From contig CM035153.1 of NCBI GenBank assembly GCA_020205615.1, positions 80,985,853-81,049,852 of the forward strand: DNA of 64,000 nt. Reading direction: 5' to 3'. The notes beneath the pieces are model-generated. The model saw nothing but the letters and a program-made list of their open reading frames with translations. It did not search any database and was not told the DNA's origin. Source of the DNA: Panax quinquefolius (Eukaryota > Streptophyta > Magnoliopsida > Apiales > Araliaceae). Shown in pieces: positions 21,980-35,226 of this stretch (positions are counted from its first letter, which is position 1; each line of letters begins with the position of its first letter). The translations under genes were made by a program, and so were the position numbers.

Positions 21980-22965
21980 AAGACGCATCATAGAAGTTGA
22001 TGATCCGAGTTACATACGATGAGGTAAGAGTTCTAGTGTGTACAAAAGGGTCGATTGGGAGAGTCGTGAAATTTCTAGTATTATATGTTGATATACTACG
22101 GATGAGGAATTACATACCAATTATACAATCAATAAAGATAAAGTTGTTCAAACAATCCTCCATGAATGATTTGGGAAGAGTATCATTATTGGGGATGTAA
22201 ATCTATATAGATAGATTTAAGAGGATGCTCGACTTAACCCATGGAAGCGATATATTCATTTGATGCTAAAGTCGTTTAGCATGGCAAACTCCAAGAGATG
22301 TCTCATGTCGATGAGCTATGGAGTGTATCTCTCCTAATAGTCCCCACAGACTCACGAAAAAAGAGGTCGCATGAGTGACAATCATGTATGCAATGAAATG
22401 TACGAGACACGATGTTGATCGGTCATATTATGGAGAAGTTCACTATGAGTTAGTGAAAAAGATCTTAAAGTGCTTACTTAGGCACTAAGGATGTGATCAT
22501 ATTCATGGTGGGTCTAAATTAAAACTAGAGGACTTTGAGACTCAAGTTTTTCAGACAGACCAAGATGATGAGAAAAATCCACTTTAAGGTAAAGCGTTAT
22601 CTTGAGCAATTAGTGCGTTGAATTGGAAAGGTTCCAAGCAAAGAAAGAGTTCTTTGGTTTAGTGATAAAGACAAAGTATATAGCTATAAATGAAGGCTAT
22701 GCTGAGTTGATTGTTTGGATTAAAAGTTCATTCTGTAACTAGGAATAGTTCCTAAGTCTCATCTTGGATCTAAACATGTGTTGTGGCACTTTCATTTGAT
22801 TATTAGAATCATTGAAAGATGGGAAACCACTATAGAGATAGTGTACTCTCATGAACAATATTACATATCCATTAACTAAAGCTTATCCAAGCGGCAGGAT
22901 AATCGTCACTTAGAGAAGAAGAGTATGAGATACCATGACGATTGGCTTTAGTGCAAGTGGGAGAT
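21980..22965 (+). pseudogene. truncated Ty1/copia pol (RT end and RNase H) with PPT, element C2
   Basis: Degraded copia RT C-terminus and RNase H across several frames. Readable words are MNDLGRVSLLGM (compare MKDLGE...LG) near 22162, MLKSFSMANSKR, a MYAMKCTRHDV remnant of MYAMLCTRPDV (22385-22420), ILKCLLRH for ILKYLRR, TKYIAINEGYAEL, the NITYPLTKA remnant and a terminal DW-CKWEI-like end. The PPT GTGCAAGTGGGAGAT (22951-22965) precedes the 3' LTR. All upstream parts are missing; it abuts LTR1. Confidence 0.82.
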
Positions 22966-24818
22966 TGAAAGTAGTATGCACACAAGCTAATCATGTTTGA
23001 TGAGAAAGCATATACTTTGTAACAATCTTATTCATTTATTAATAAAAAGTATTAATTTATTAAAGGCTTTAAATTATCTACATGATCTTTATTTTATAAT
23101 ATGTGATAAACCCATAGTTTTAAGCAATACTTTTAGAATAATGATGATGATCATTCTAATGAGATCTAAATTCTTAGAAAGCTTAAAACTAAAATAGTTC
23201 CCAATCATTGGATTACTAAATTGGGGATTAGTGAATCCGGATAGATTGGTACATACGCTTGCTTTCGTTGGATGAGGATGATTGATCTCATGATCATTTG
23301 TGTGGAGACACTAAAGCAAGTATGTAGGTGCTTATTAGAGAATAAGTTCACTTTGAGCGTGGCTAGCTAAGGAATACCTAATGGAGTTTTACTTTTTGTC
23401 AATAGGAATTCTGTAGTGATAGTAAGACAAGTGATCCTTGGACTTGAGATCATCATAGTATCTTGTGTATGATGAGTTATACTTTGACTTATTCCTTAAG
23501 ACCCTTAGGGTATATCAAAGGGTATGCTTGGGTATAATAAGTTGTACATGGAGATAATGTATGATCAATAAATAATCTACCACTTATTAAAAGAAGAGAA
23601 ATGTCTATGTGATTCGATAAATGACAACCCAAAGTAGTCCTTGGTTGACGGAGAATGAAATTAGAAAGGAGTTTCTAATTTGCATTATTTGGAGTTGTGC
23701 ATTTAAGAGTCGAAATACATATAATTAAATAAAATAAGACTTCGATTGTAATTCCATGTCTTATATTTAATTGGGACATTGTATGGTGGAAGGATTGAAT
23801 TGTATGACAGTAACTATTTACTCAAAGGTTCTTTTATGATTAATGTTGAAATCTATATTATTTGGAAAGTCGTTGATCGCTAGGAGGCTTATCCCTATTG
23901 TAGAATAAATATTATTTATTTAAATAAATTAATTATTTAATTTATTTATTTAAATAAGATTAGAATTGTTCTAATTGATTTATTCACAATAGGTTTAATA
24001 TGGAGAACCTAAAGGGTCACACCATAAAAGGAAGAATAATTATTTAAGAAGTTAATGGCATAATCGTAATAATATGTTATGTATATTTAATTTAATCTAT
24101 GGTGATAGAATAAATTAAATAGCTTAATATTTATTATTTAATATTTTAGAAATATTAAATATAAATTAATAAGAGGAGTCTTATTAATATTATTACAATT
24201 ATTATTATTATTTTAATTTCTAAAAGGGTTTAGAAATTAATTTAATATAAGTACTCTCATTTATTCCTAATAAGATTAGGAGGAAAATTAATTAAAGGAG
24301 TTTAATTAATTATCCTAATAAGATTAGGGAGCCCATTTAATTAAAAGAGTTTAATTAAATAATACCTTATTTTAATAGGGTTACTTGATATCTTAATAAG
24401 AGAGTCTTATATCGGATATCAAGACTAATACGTAATTCCAATAGTTGGGAGAGTACGCCTTTTCTATAGAGATAGAAAAACTAGGGTTTAGCCAACCACC
24501 CATCTTCTTGAATCCTTCTTCTTCCTTGGTGGATCACCTCTGAGAGGCCAAACACATGGGTGGCTAACGTTGATCAAAGGAAGGAACCAAACCCGGTGGA
24601 TTCAAGTTGAACGCGAAAAGGATTGGAGGTGAACTTGTACTAAGGAAGCTCTCGGATCTTCAAGGGTATGTTTATTATTCATTTTTTCGTTTAATTAATA
24701 ATTGTGCATAAAGGGTGATCCGGGTATATGGTTTGTAAAATTTTTTAAACTCTGATTTTACACGTTTCAGCACTTTTTATGCAATTTGGTTGCATTCTTG
24801 AATATTCTAAACCTGACA
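22966..24818 (+). repeat. 3' LTR of copia element C2
   Basis: 1853-bp LTR (TGAAAGTAGT to ACCTGACA), closely similar to solo LTRs C1 and C3. Position after a copia RNase H and PPT identifies the family as Ty1/copia. The stretch holding the TATA box in C1 and C3 is shortened here (24356-24420). The right flank is the RNase H of element H. Confidence 0.9.
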
Positions 24819-26302
24819 CCTTTTGGGTGAAGAAATATTTGAGGCTTTTATGATCCGTATAAATCTCTACTTTCTCTCCATACGGTAGTGTCTCCAGATT
24901 TTCAATAAAAATGATCACGCTAACTCCGGATCATGAGTAGGATAATTCCTCTCATATTCTTTGAGTTGTCATGAGGCATAGGCTATGACTTTCCCATGTT
25001 GCATGAGAACACATCCTAACCCTTTGCACGAAGCATCATTTGAGATAACAAATCCATCCGAACCGGATGGTATTATTAGAACAAACAGTGCGAAATGAGT
25101 CTCCTCTTAAGCTCTTGGAAACTCTTCTCGCATTCCTCGCTCCATATGAATTTTGTATCTTTCCGAGTTAGCTGAGTTAACGGAGTAGAGATTCGAGAAA
25201 ATCCTTCCACAAATCTCTCGATAATAACCAATTAAGCCCAAAAAGCTACGCATACTTGATCACCGACTTTGGTTGCTCTCAACTTTGTATTGCTTCAATT
25301 TTTGTGGGTCAACAGATACTCCATGTTTTGACACCGCGTACCCAAGGAATGCTACTTCTTTAAGCCGAACTCACATTTCTTCAGCTTGGCATATAGCTTG
25401 TTGTCACGAAGTCTTTGAAGTACCGACTTCAAATGGTGCTCATGATCTTCGGCTTTTGGAATAGATGATGATGTCATTAATAAAGACAACAACGAACTAA
25501 TCCAAATATTCCTTGAATACACGGTTCATCATATCCATGAAAGCAAAGGAGCATTAGTCAATCCAAAAGACATGACTAAGAATTCATAATGCCCATACCG
25601 AGTTAAAGGCGCGTCTTTAGAATATCCTCGATTTTAATCTTCAAATTGATGATATCGAAGCGAAGATCGATCTTTGAAAAGAATTGTGCTCCTTGTAATC
25701 TGGTCGAACAAGTCATCAATACGAGGTGGGGATACCTATTCTTGATGGTGACATGGTTTAATTCCCTTGTAGTCAATACAAAGTCACATACTCCCGTCTT
25801 TCTTCTTTACAAATAAAATAGGAGCACCCCAAGGAGATGTACTAGGACGAATGAAACCGATGTCTAACAATTCCGAAGAGTTGGACTTTTAACTCCACGA
25901 AGTTCAATAGGAGCCATTCAATATGGGGTTTTAGAAATGGGCTTTGTGCGGTTCAAGATCAATAAAGAATTCAACTTCTTGTTAGGGGTAGACCGGAAGT
26001 TCATCCGAAATCGTCGGAAATTCATTAACAACAAGAATATTATTCAAATCGGCGTGTTTTTGTTCAAGTCCATAATATGGGCTAAGAAAGCTTGACATCC
26101 ATTTTTCAATAAGCGAATAGCTTTATGTCTTGATATGATAGTGGTGATTTTAGTGGTTTAGTTGCTTGAATTCAGTATAACGGGTTGTTTAGGAATATGA
26201 AAACTAACAACCTTACGAAAACAATCAATTTTGGCATGATGAGTGGTTAACCAATCAATCCCTAAAATCACATCAAATGCAAGTATCTTTAAAGAGATAA
26301 GA
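24819..26302 (-). pseudogene. RT and partial RNase H of Tekay-like element H
   Basis: In element order: RT fingers/palm around 25900-25650 (GVLLFYL remnant of [14 protein letters not shown], then TRELNHVTIKNRYP-like, GAQFFSKIDLRF-like), RT palm/thumb 25600-25150 and RNase H ending at VEIYTDHKSLKYFF-like sequence near 24880-24825. It stops at 24819 against copia LTR C2, so the rest of RNase H, the integrase and the 3' LTR are absent. Stops and frameshifts are frequent. Confidence 0.8.
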
Positions 26303-26562
26303 TCAACGAGGTAATGTGATTGTGCCAACTTGGATCAAGCAAGATTTATAAAGCGTAGATGTAACAAAGGTTTCACCCAAATGAGTTTCAACAGATAAGT
26401 TAAAGACCAATTTCTCCGAGTCAAGTTTAAGCGTTGAGCACAAGTAGGAGAGATAAAAGAATGGGTAGAACCGGTATCTAGTAAGGTATAAACTTCGCAA
26501 GAATTCAAGATTATCTTACTCGTGATCACCTCGTTCGGGTTTCTCTCATTTTGGCCGGTCAT
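26303..26562 (-). pseudogene. aspartic protease of element H
   Basis: Block starting near 26562 with MTGQNERNPNEVITSKIILN, then CEVYTLLDTGSTHSFISPTC, the DTG active site of chromovirus-type gypsy proteases (Asp near 26475). After a frame change the homology continues (FNLSVETHLGETFVTSTLYK). G has the same segment at 62930-63190. Confidence 0.88.
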
Positions 26563-27748
26563 GACAAACGCCTCCTTGAACCATCGAAGCTTTATTTTGT
26601 CCAGTATTCGCCTTTGGTGCCGTCGTCCCAGTTGGACTTGACTTCTTCACGGACAAAATTAGGCTATATGACCGTCTTTTCCATAATTGAAACACACCTT
26701 GGAAGGTGTGAGCAGTTTGGACTTATGTACCCTCCTCTCTCGTGATCTGTAGCATCCGACTAGCGGCCGTTCTCATCCCCTAGAATTTGTTGTTGGTCTT
26801 TGGTCTGATTGATGTCTTCCCGTCATTGTTGAATCTCCTCTTTTGAAATTTTCACTTGACTCACCTCTCCTATTATCATGGCCATGATGACCACACGAGT
26901 GGTTACTACTTTTGTCCATATTTTTCACTCTCGCCATTTGGTTATCATCGCTCACGATCGCCACATCATTGGTATGAAGGCGGGTTTGTGGTACCTCGGT
27001 TGAACATACTCATTATCGCGCTCTAATAATTGAGCCACATTTACAATATCTGAATATAAAGAAAATTTATGAGAGATAAGATATTCTTTGAATCTCGGGT
27101 TTTAGACCTCTCGAGAAACATCCGCGTCATTTGTTCCTCATTCTCTACCAAATGAGGTGCGAAAACTGGATAACTCGCAAACTTTGCCTCGTCTTTGGGA
27201 CCGTCATGTTGTTTCGTTCTAGTCTAATAAACTCTACCTCCTTCATACGACGAATACTTTCGGAAAGTACTTGTCATTGAAAAGTTCTGAAATTTTTCCC
27301 AAGACATGTTGAGTCGGTGTTGGTTGAGTGCGCTTCACTGAGACTCCCACCGATGTCTGCCTCACCATGGAACATAAAGGTGGCGAATGGAATCTTACAT
27401 TCCTCAAATGCGTTCCCCAAGACATCGATTATCTTGGTAATTTGCTTAACCCATGTTTACGCCTTTAATCGGATCGGGCTTTCCCGTAAATCTAGTGGTC
27501 CCAACTCCTTGAAGCGCTTGGTTGTGATGGACCCGCAACGTTATCATTTCCACCGTGTTTTGTACACGAGTCTCCTCGTCGACTTTGCATGAATCGCAAA
27601 AAGCTTCTAAACATTGCATTATTCATCATTTTCTCGGTAGTGTTGTTTACTGGAGGAATATTACCTTCCGTTGCACGTTCTTTTGGTTGGTAATCAAAGG
27701 TTGTTTCACAATCTCATAAACTCCATTGTTAACGTTCTCATTTGCCAT
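26563..27748 (-). pseudogene. gag of element H
   Basis: Start ATG at 27748-27746 (MANENVNN), about 170 bp inside the PBS. The Retrotrans_gag core appears in pieces (SWGTHLRNVRFHSPPLCSMV for a WW-type motif; LGKISELFNDKYFPK around 27310-27260). The nucleocapsid end near 26700-26650 reads CFNYGKDGHIA-stop-FC, so the second zinc-knuckle Cys is Tyr and a stop follows. Confidence 0.78.
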
Positions 27749-27915
27749 TCTTAAAAGCGCATTATAAAACAAGGGTTAATTTAAACAAATTAACATATCA
27801 CATAATATCCCTATATTATGACGGACTAACAAATAAGCTTAGGTAAGACACTTTAGCGAATGATTTACTCATCTCTCCCCTCATAGTTCTATTCCCGATC
27901 TCATGGAGACCATAT

Positions 27916-27932
27916 CCTAAGCTTTGATACAA
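27916..27932 (-). promoter_or_regulatory. primer-binding site of element H
   Basis: In element sense TTGTATCAAAGCTTAGG, close to the initiator tRNA-Met type PBS (TGGTATCAGAGC). It lies four bases inside the 5' LTR. Confidence 0.75.
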
Positions 27933-27935
27933 CTA

Positions 27936-30613
27936 TGGACGCCCCAAAATAGGTATACATCACCCATTACGAGTCTCCAAACACATGGTATAGAAATAAC
28001 TATAACTTTTATTATTATAATTGTCGCGTGTAAAATACGACAACACACATGTCTTTGTGAGTTTAAATACAAATATTATCTTCTAGACAATATCCACACC
28101 TAAATAAGTCCTCATTATATTTATTGATACACTATTTTATAAAAATAGCGAGGATTTGCTAAAACAACTATCTAGGACCATCACTCTTTACCCCGACTAG
28201 TTCTGCTACATTCTCACCTCCCGAGAAGAAAAATGGAACAAAAGAAAAAAGGATGAGCTCAACTAGCCCAAAGAAAGAATATTATGACAAAGATAAAGAA
28301 CAACAATTTATCGTTAGCCTTCAACAAATCAGATAAAATATAATGGACAACCCCGGGTTTTAGATCAATATTCGCAATGAAATAACAATTCATTAGTAGA
28401 GTTAAGTAAAGAATGAAATCTATTATCATCTATGAATTTAAAAGTCCATCATCAATATTTTATCCCCAGTAACATCAATCGATATACATTTTGCATCAAT
28501 TATTCATCTTTGCACTATGGGCCAAAGATATTCATTTGTATTACCGGTTGGTCATGTTCATCTCAACACCTGTTCATCTTTGCACTACGGGCCAAAGATA
28601 TTCATCAGTAATCATTCATCTTTGCACTACGGGCCAAAGATATTCATCAAGTATCACCATTAAAGATTGAGGATGATGAAAATATTTTAGAGAACGAATT
28701 TGGTGAGATAGAAGAACAAAGATTAGGAATTCGTACTTTAGATGAACCAAGTTCAAAAACGTTCCATAATAAACCATAGTGAAGATAAAAACATGGATTC
28801 AATTTTAAGAATAAGGATCTGACAACAGATAACGTGAAAGGAAGAAAAATATTTTTTTTTGTGAACAAGAATCGCAAATGAAGCGAAGACTCGTGAACGA
28901 AGAATCGTGAACGATGCCGATCATGAAAACTTCCAAATTTGATTAAAAGTTCAGACCAATATTCCTATGAAATGATATTAGATGAGGCAAAATTTCTAAT
29001 CATTTCGAGAATTATAAAGCAATACTTACCATAGTAAGTTTAAATTTAGGAATACGAGATGAAATAATATCACTTACATAATACGGAGTATGAAAGAAAA
29101 TAATATTTCTCACAAGTATTGCAATAAAATATTATCCTTTACCTTGGTAGAAACTAGATTTATTTGGAATATCGGATATTATTCTCGAGAAAATCTTTAG
29201 AAAAACTTCGCTCAAAATATTCTTATACTACTCAAAAAATACTCACAATACTATAGAATAAGAATTTTTGAATTTAGAAACAGTGTGATGAGGAAGGAGG
29301 TTACCCCCTATTTATCTTTGAAATTGGACGAAGGAAAATACCTAATTTCTTTCCCTGCCTAACCTTTTGCCTAAATTTTCTCATTTTTCCATAAGCTGTG
29401 GGGCCACCCTTTGAAATATGGCTTTGCGGGAAGAGTTTGTAAGGAAATGCTCAACTAATGAGTCCACACTTGGAATAAGGATTGCAGGAAAGAGTTGCCC
29501 ATCAACTTAGAAAACCACTTTGCGGGAAGAAAAATTACACACTATCTTTGAAGAAAAAGGACAAGTGCTCCTCAGATTACATTTAAAAATCAAAGATTGC
29601 GAGCAACTTTTCTCACCCACCATTTCCACCAACCATTTCCATGTTACAAATAAAGTTTGCAAAATCATCTTGTTTACTTCTTTTCTAATTAACCACATGC
29701 TTATATATATATAATAATATTATTATTATTTAAACAATTATAATATATTATAAAAATATATTTGAATGAATAATTTATCGGAGAAAATAATTGCCAACCT
29801 TCAAAAAATAATTCTTGTATAATTCCTTCAATTATATCTACATAAAAAAATATTTTTTTATCATATAAATCGATAATTAATTATTCACAATAATATTACG
29901 AATCACAATTATATGACAACAGGGCAGTTCTCAAGAAAGAGGGGCTTTCAGATAAGGATTTCTCCTCATGGCGCACAATTAGATGACTAACCTCTCCTTG
30001 ACAAAACTTTCTAGACATTGCCAATAATGCTATCTAATAATATTATTCAAATAATATGAATTATTGATCGATAATGGGAAATCATCAGTGCGGTGACAAT
30101 TATTGAAATAATAATAATATCAACGCTTAACAATTATTGAATCAATAAAATAAATATTGAATAGTAACTCATCGTAATAATTATTGGGTAGTGCCTTCTT
30201 ACGTAAGAATCAATAAATTCAACAATATTGTGTAATACTGGTGCTATCACAAGCAATTCACGCGATATTCTTGTATTTTAACCACCGTGTAATCCAACAG
30301 TGTTAATGGTAACGATTACGCTAGTTATTTATAAAAACTCAAATTTGTTATTTTCTTCATCCAAACATTATTCTATTATGGGGCCCATAAATGATCGCTA
30401 CTGGTAAATGCGGATATTCCAAACAAAAAGAATATTCCACGACCAAAACGAATATTCCCAAACAACAATGATTATTTTATAACCACTTGTTTATTTTTCA
30501 AAATTTGCACATTTCACCCATAACCAAAGTATTATATCAAATTATCACCTTATTATTTCAAGATAATAAATAGAGAAAATTAAATTTTATTTATAATAAG
30601 TTGGGGTATTACA
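27936..30613 (-). repeat. 5' LTR of Tekay-like element H (LTR2)
   Basis: 2678-bp LTR; in element sense TGTAATACCCC to GGGGCGTCCA. It is homologous to LTR1 in opposite orientation. TATA-like sequence lies at about 29308-29317 (minus). Three stem-loop modules at 28501-28648. Its outer end is inserted in the RNase H of copia F (flank ACATT at 30614-30618). Confidence 0.88.
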
Positions 30614-31723
30614 ACATTAAAATCATGAAGAGTTTGAATCATCCATAAAATTTGTGAACAAAGAACTACTGCCGCCAAATATTCACCTTAGTAGTAAATA
30701 ATGATAGATAGATGTTTGCTTTCTTTATCGCGCTAAGCTACAAGGCTTTGACATAAAATTCACAAGCACCACTTGTTTTTCTATCAACTTGGCACCCTGC
30801 ATAATCTGATCATCGAGTATCCAATTAGTTCAAAGCTTGGAGATACTGAGGATAGTATAAGCTAAATTAATTGTGCCGACTAAATATTTAAATATTCTTT
30901 TACCGCTTTAAGATGAGATTCTTTAGGTTGAGCTTGAAATCTAGCACAAAGACATACACTATACATAATATCAGGTCTTGATGCGGTTAAATAAAGTAAA
31001 CAACCAATCATACCTCGATACATTATCACTTCAACATCTTTACCGTAGCATCAAGTAGTAAGCTTGATGGTAGTACTCATTGGTGTTGACTTTGGTTTGG
31101 TATTTTCAAAACCAAATCTCTTTAATAACTCCTTTACATACTTGGATTGGTGAATGTGAATCCCTTCATTGGATTGTTTGATTTGAAGCCCCAAAAATAG
31201 TTTAATTCCCTCATGAAAGGCTTATGTCAAACTCATTATGCATACATTATGTGGATATTTTTCATGTTCAAAATCGGTGGTTGCTTAACATATACTTCTT
31301 CATTTAAGTAACCATTTAAAAGGCACTTTTCACATCCATTTGATATAATTTAAATTATCTAAAAGCATCGTAGGCTAATAAAATTCATATAGCTTCCAAC
31401 CTTGCAACAAAGGCAAAAGGTTTCTTCATAGTCTATACCTTCATATTGATTATAGCCTTAAGCTACCAATCTAGCCTTATTTCTAGTGATTATGCCATTT
31501 TCATCAAGTTTATTTTGAAAATCCATTTTGTACCAATTATAGAAGCATCTTTAGGAGGTTTGACAAGATCCCATACTTGACACCTTTCGAATTGGTTTAA
31601 TTCTTCCTGCGTGGCAATAGACCAATTTTCATCTTGAAGCGCTTCCTTGGCATTCTTTGGTTCTATTTGTGAAAGAAATGCGGAGAATGCATGATAATTC
31701 CTTGCTTTCCTTCTTGTGTTCAT
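30614..31723 (-). pseudogene. RT and RNase H of copia element F
   Basis: The RT start is clear: NYHAFSAFLSQIEPKNAKEA and QVWDLVKPPKDASIIGTKWI (31723-31490). Later motifs in several frames include GIHIHQSKYVKELLKRFGFE-like (~31170-31110), MYRGMIGCLLYLTASRPDIM-like (~31025-30975) and ARFQAQPKESHLKAVKRIFK-like (~30950-30890). The central palm with the YVDD box is missing at the jump around 31240-31265. RNase H stops at a WM-QTLHDFNV-like word at 30614, where LTR2 begins. Confidence 0.83.
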
Positions 31724-32120
31724 CCAAGTGTCGGGATCACCTATGATCGATTTGGTGGATGATTTCTCACTTTATTACAGATGGTTTAGGAAGCCTTGTT
31801 GTAGTCATTTGTTCGTTGGATTCAAGCGTGGTATGTCACATTACGCATCAGTGTGTTCGTCGATTTTTCTTCTAAATTAGGCAGGGTACGATATCTATTT
31901 TTGGTGTCTGCGTATGCGAGTTTTCTACTAAAATGGATGAGGTCAGGTATACGATTTCAGTGTATTTCTTACGATTTGGATGGCTTAGGGTGTGCGATTT
32001 CAACTATATTTCCTTTTGATTGGACGGCTTATTTCCGTCGGATTTATGATTTGGCTTCCACGAATCAAATTGTTATTTCTTGTAGAATCCTCATCTTTTG
32101 ACGGATCATGGTTAACTTCA
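31724..32120 (-). other. integrase-RT linker of copia F, heavily decayed
   Basis: Region between recognisable integrase and RT. Only short echoes of the linker are visible near 31740-31810 and 32060-32120. The middle (31850-32060) has no recognisable motif and contains repeated GATTT-type words. It may include inserted or corrupted DNA. Confidence 0.5.
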
Positions 32121-33060
32121 TTAAATATTACATATTGATTCTTCAACCTTTGACTTGTCAAGATTATAAACCCTATATGCCTTACTATATCTTTGAATAA
32201 CCAAGAAAAATAGCTTGGTTGATTTTGCATCAAATTTTCCAAGATTACTATTAGTATTTAAAACAAAACATTTAGCACCAAACACTTTAAAATAATTAAT
32301 ATTAGGAATCCTTTTATTTAGTAACTCATATGGTGTTTTTAATAAAATGGGTCTAATCAATACTCTATTTAGAATGTAACATAAGATTACTTGACCTTTG
32401 CCCAAAATCTTTACTAGATTTACTTTCTTGAAGTAACGTTCTCGTGGTTTCTTGGAGAGTATGATTTTTTTGCGTTCCACTACACCATTTTGTTGTGGTG
32501 TTCTTGGTGCAAAAAAATTCATATGTAACACCTTTCTCCTTTGCAATATGGTATAAAGTCTTTTCCAAATTCCCCACCATGGTCACTCTGAATGCCAATC
32601 GACTTGAGGCGTGTTTTGTTTCAACATTCTTTATAAGCTTTTTAAATTACGCAAAAGCTTGATCTTTAGTTTTCAAAAATAAAACCCATGTAAATATTGA
32701 AAAATCATCAACAATAACAAAGGCATAATGATTATTTCCTAATCTAGCATATCTCTCGGGTCCAAACAAATCAAGATGCTGATAATTAAAGAGGTAAAGA
32801 ATTTGATACGATTTTTTTTGTTGATAAAGGAATTTCTTGCTTGCTTACCTAAGCGGCATGCATTACAAATCCTGTCTTTTCAAATTTTAGCTTTGGCAAT
32901 CCTTTGACAAGGGTCTTGGTAGCTAATTTGTTAATCACTTCCATATTCACATGTCCTAACCTTCTACATGCCAAAGAATAGTTTGATCTTGAATAATGAT
33001 GAAGGCAAATATCTTCATTTTGATTTTCAAAATTAATTGTATAAATATTACCTTCCCTTT
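32121..33060 (-). pseudogene. integrase of copia element F
   Basis: In element order: GAG-pre-integrase type zinc region (LGHVNMEVINKLATKTLVKG ~32965-32905, CNACRLGK-like ~32870), the core first Asp in a VDDFS-like word (~32715), a degraded second Asp, and the Glu-containing TPQQNGVVERK (~32500-32470). The C-terminal part includes LNRVLIRPILLKTPYELL and FGAKCFVLNTNSNLGKFDAK, typical of copia integrases. Several frame changes. Confidence 0.88.
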
Positions 33061-33370
33061 GAGCAATTAAAGGAATATTGTGAGAAGCATGAATAATAAC
33101 ACATTTATCTTTTCAAAAATTACTTTATGTCCACTATCCATTAGTTGACTTACACAAATTAAATTATATTTTAATCCTTGAACACAATGAACATTATCAA
33201 TGAAAACCTTACCATTTCCAATTTTACCTTTACTAAGCGATTTGGCATGTGGTGTCATCTCCAAAGGTAACAGTTCCTCCCTTCTTAGTACTTAATGAGA
33301 TGAATTTAGCACTATCACCCGTCATGTGTCTAGAACACCCACTGTCTAGTACCCATTTATGTGATGGTAC
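33061..33370 (-). pseudogene. protease of copia element F
   Basis: The motif KWVLDSGCSRHMTG (DSG active site, about 33350-33310) is the standard copia protease signature. It is followed by FISLSTKKGGTVTFGDD and, after a stop and frame change, VHCVQGLKYNLICVSQLMDS, which leads into the integrase. Confidence 0.9.
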
Positions 33371-35165
33371 TTTAGCTTTAAAACACACCTACAAAACAAA
33401 GAAGTAGCTCATCGTTTTGGTACCCAAATCTGTTTGGGTCCGGTATTGTTAGTAGCAATTAAATGTCTTTTCTTTACCCAAATTTGTTTTATTTTAATTT
33501 TGTTACAGTTTGTATCAAAATGTCCTTTTAAACCACAATTTTTGCAAGTAACAAAAGGTGAGCAATAAAGAAGCTTGTTCCTTGGTTTATTATTTATTAC
33601 TCTAATTTTATTAGTAGTGCTTGTAATGTTCTTAACAGGATTGTATCCAATTCCTTGTTTATCTAGACTTGACCTTTGAGCACCTAACATTATATTTAAA
33701 TTCTCTTCCCCTTGAACAAATTTTGTAAGATCCTTTTTCAATGAAATTATTTCTTCCTCATTATTATTTTGCATGTTTAATATTTTTCCATCATTAAAAG
33801 CATCAATACAAATATCTCTCATTTTTAAACTTTCTTTTAAAAAATTATTTTCCTTTTAAGATCATTAAATTCTTCATTTAATTTGTTTGCGACGATTATA
33901 TAGAATTTTATTATAGTTATCAAGATAATCAATTTTAGCATTTAACTTAGATACTTCACTTGATGTGCAATCTTTAACTATTTCTTGTTTTTCTTCAATT
34001 AATGTTTCTACCTCTTTCATTAAATCACTTATCCAATTTTTAAATGAACATTTTTCTCTTTAATACTAATATTTTCATTTTTAAAACTAGATAATCGAAA
34101 TGGTAATATCACCAAGTTCGAGTTTACCTCGAGATGATTCTTGATTGTATAATCCGATTGAAACAGTAGAAAGCAATTTCATCTTCTCCTCGTCATGATT
34201 GGACTCATTATCGCTCCATGTCATTAACGCCTTTCATTTTGAATTGCTTGCTTTGGTCTTCCTTTTTAATTGGAAGCAGATATCTCTTGAAATGTCCGGG
34301 CCTTACACATTCAAAGCAGTTATCTTCTTGTGGCTTTTGCTTGGCGTCTTTCTTGTTGTTGAATGTCTTGCCTTGAAACTTTGATTTATTCTTCTTCTAA
34401 TCAGCTCTCTCAATTTTTGGGACATCATAGATATTTCTTCATCTGAGTCTTCATCATCATCTTCTATGTAGCTTTCAACTTGAAGAGCTAAGGTCTTCCT
34501 TTTAGGTCCTTCATCTTCTTCGTCGTACCTCTTCAGTTGATTTTCAAATTCTTCAAGTTTTCCAAACAAAGTTAAAGTTTCCATCGTCTTGATTGTATTT
34601 GAGTCTTGAAGAGTTGTAATTTTGGTGCGAATCATTTGGGCATGACTCTAAGTATCTTTCTATTTATCTCCTTTGATCAATTTTCCGGTAGAGCATGCTT
34701 AGAGAGTTCATAAGAGTGAGGAATCTAGCTTGAGCTTCTTTGATGGATTCATTCTTCTCTAACTTTGAAAAGTTCATATTCTTGCATTAGCATACTTAAT
34801 TTGACTTATTTTACCTTTGTAGTTCCCTCATGGCTCATGATGATTGTATCCCATATTTCTTTAGCGGTTGTGCATGCATAAACTTTGTCAATTTCGACTT
34901 GAATCATCCCACTTAGCAGCGTGTTCATGGCTTTGGAGTCGTAGGATACCATGTATGATTCATTTGAATCCATTTCCATGAGAGTCTTTGGTTTTCCATC
35001 ATCATGTCTTGGAATGATAGGGCCATTCTCAATAACCTACCATTTCCATGGGTCTCGTTTGAGATAAATCATCATTCTAAACTTCCAAAAGTTGAAGTTT
35101 CACTTAGAGCAACAAAAGTGGCCGACTTATGTGGATTGACCTTCTTGAAAATTGAGGTGTGCCAT
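33371..35165 (-). pseudogene. gag of copia element F
   Basis: Start ATG at 35165-35163 (MAHLNFQEG), 38 bp inside the PBS. The UBN2/gag core runs from about 35060 to 34700 (MSYDSKAMNTLLSGMIQVEI-like, KEIWDTIIMSHEGTTKVK). Acidic middle (YIEDDDEDSDEEISMMSQKL, 34635-34303). The nucleocapsid knuckle CKNCGLKGHFDTNC (CX2CX4HX4C) lies near 33550-33510. Between 34300 and 33830 the frame is broken. Confidence 0.85.
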
Positions 35166-35202
35166 AGGATCTTTCCCTACGACACTGCAAAGATCAATAT
35201 TA

Positions 35203-35226
35203 GTAGAGCCTCGCTACGATACCAAA
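35203..35226 (-). promoter_or_regulatory. primer-binding site of copia F
   Basis: In element sense TTTGGTATCGTAGCGAGGC, directly inside the LTR; initiator tRNA-Met type (TGGTATC core). Confidence 0.75.
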
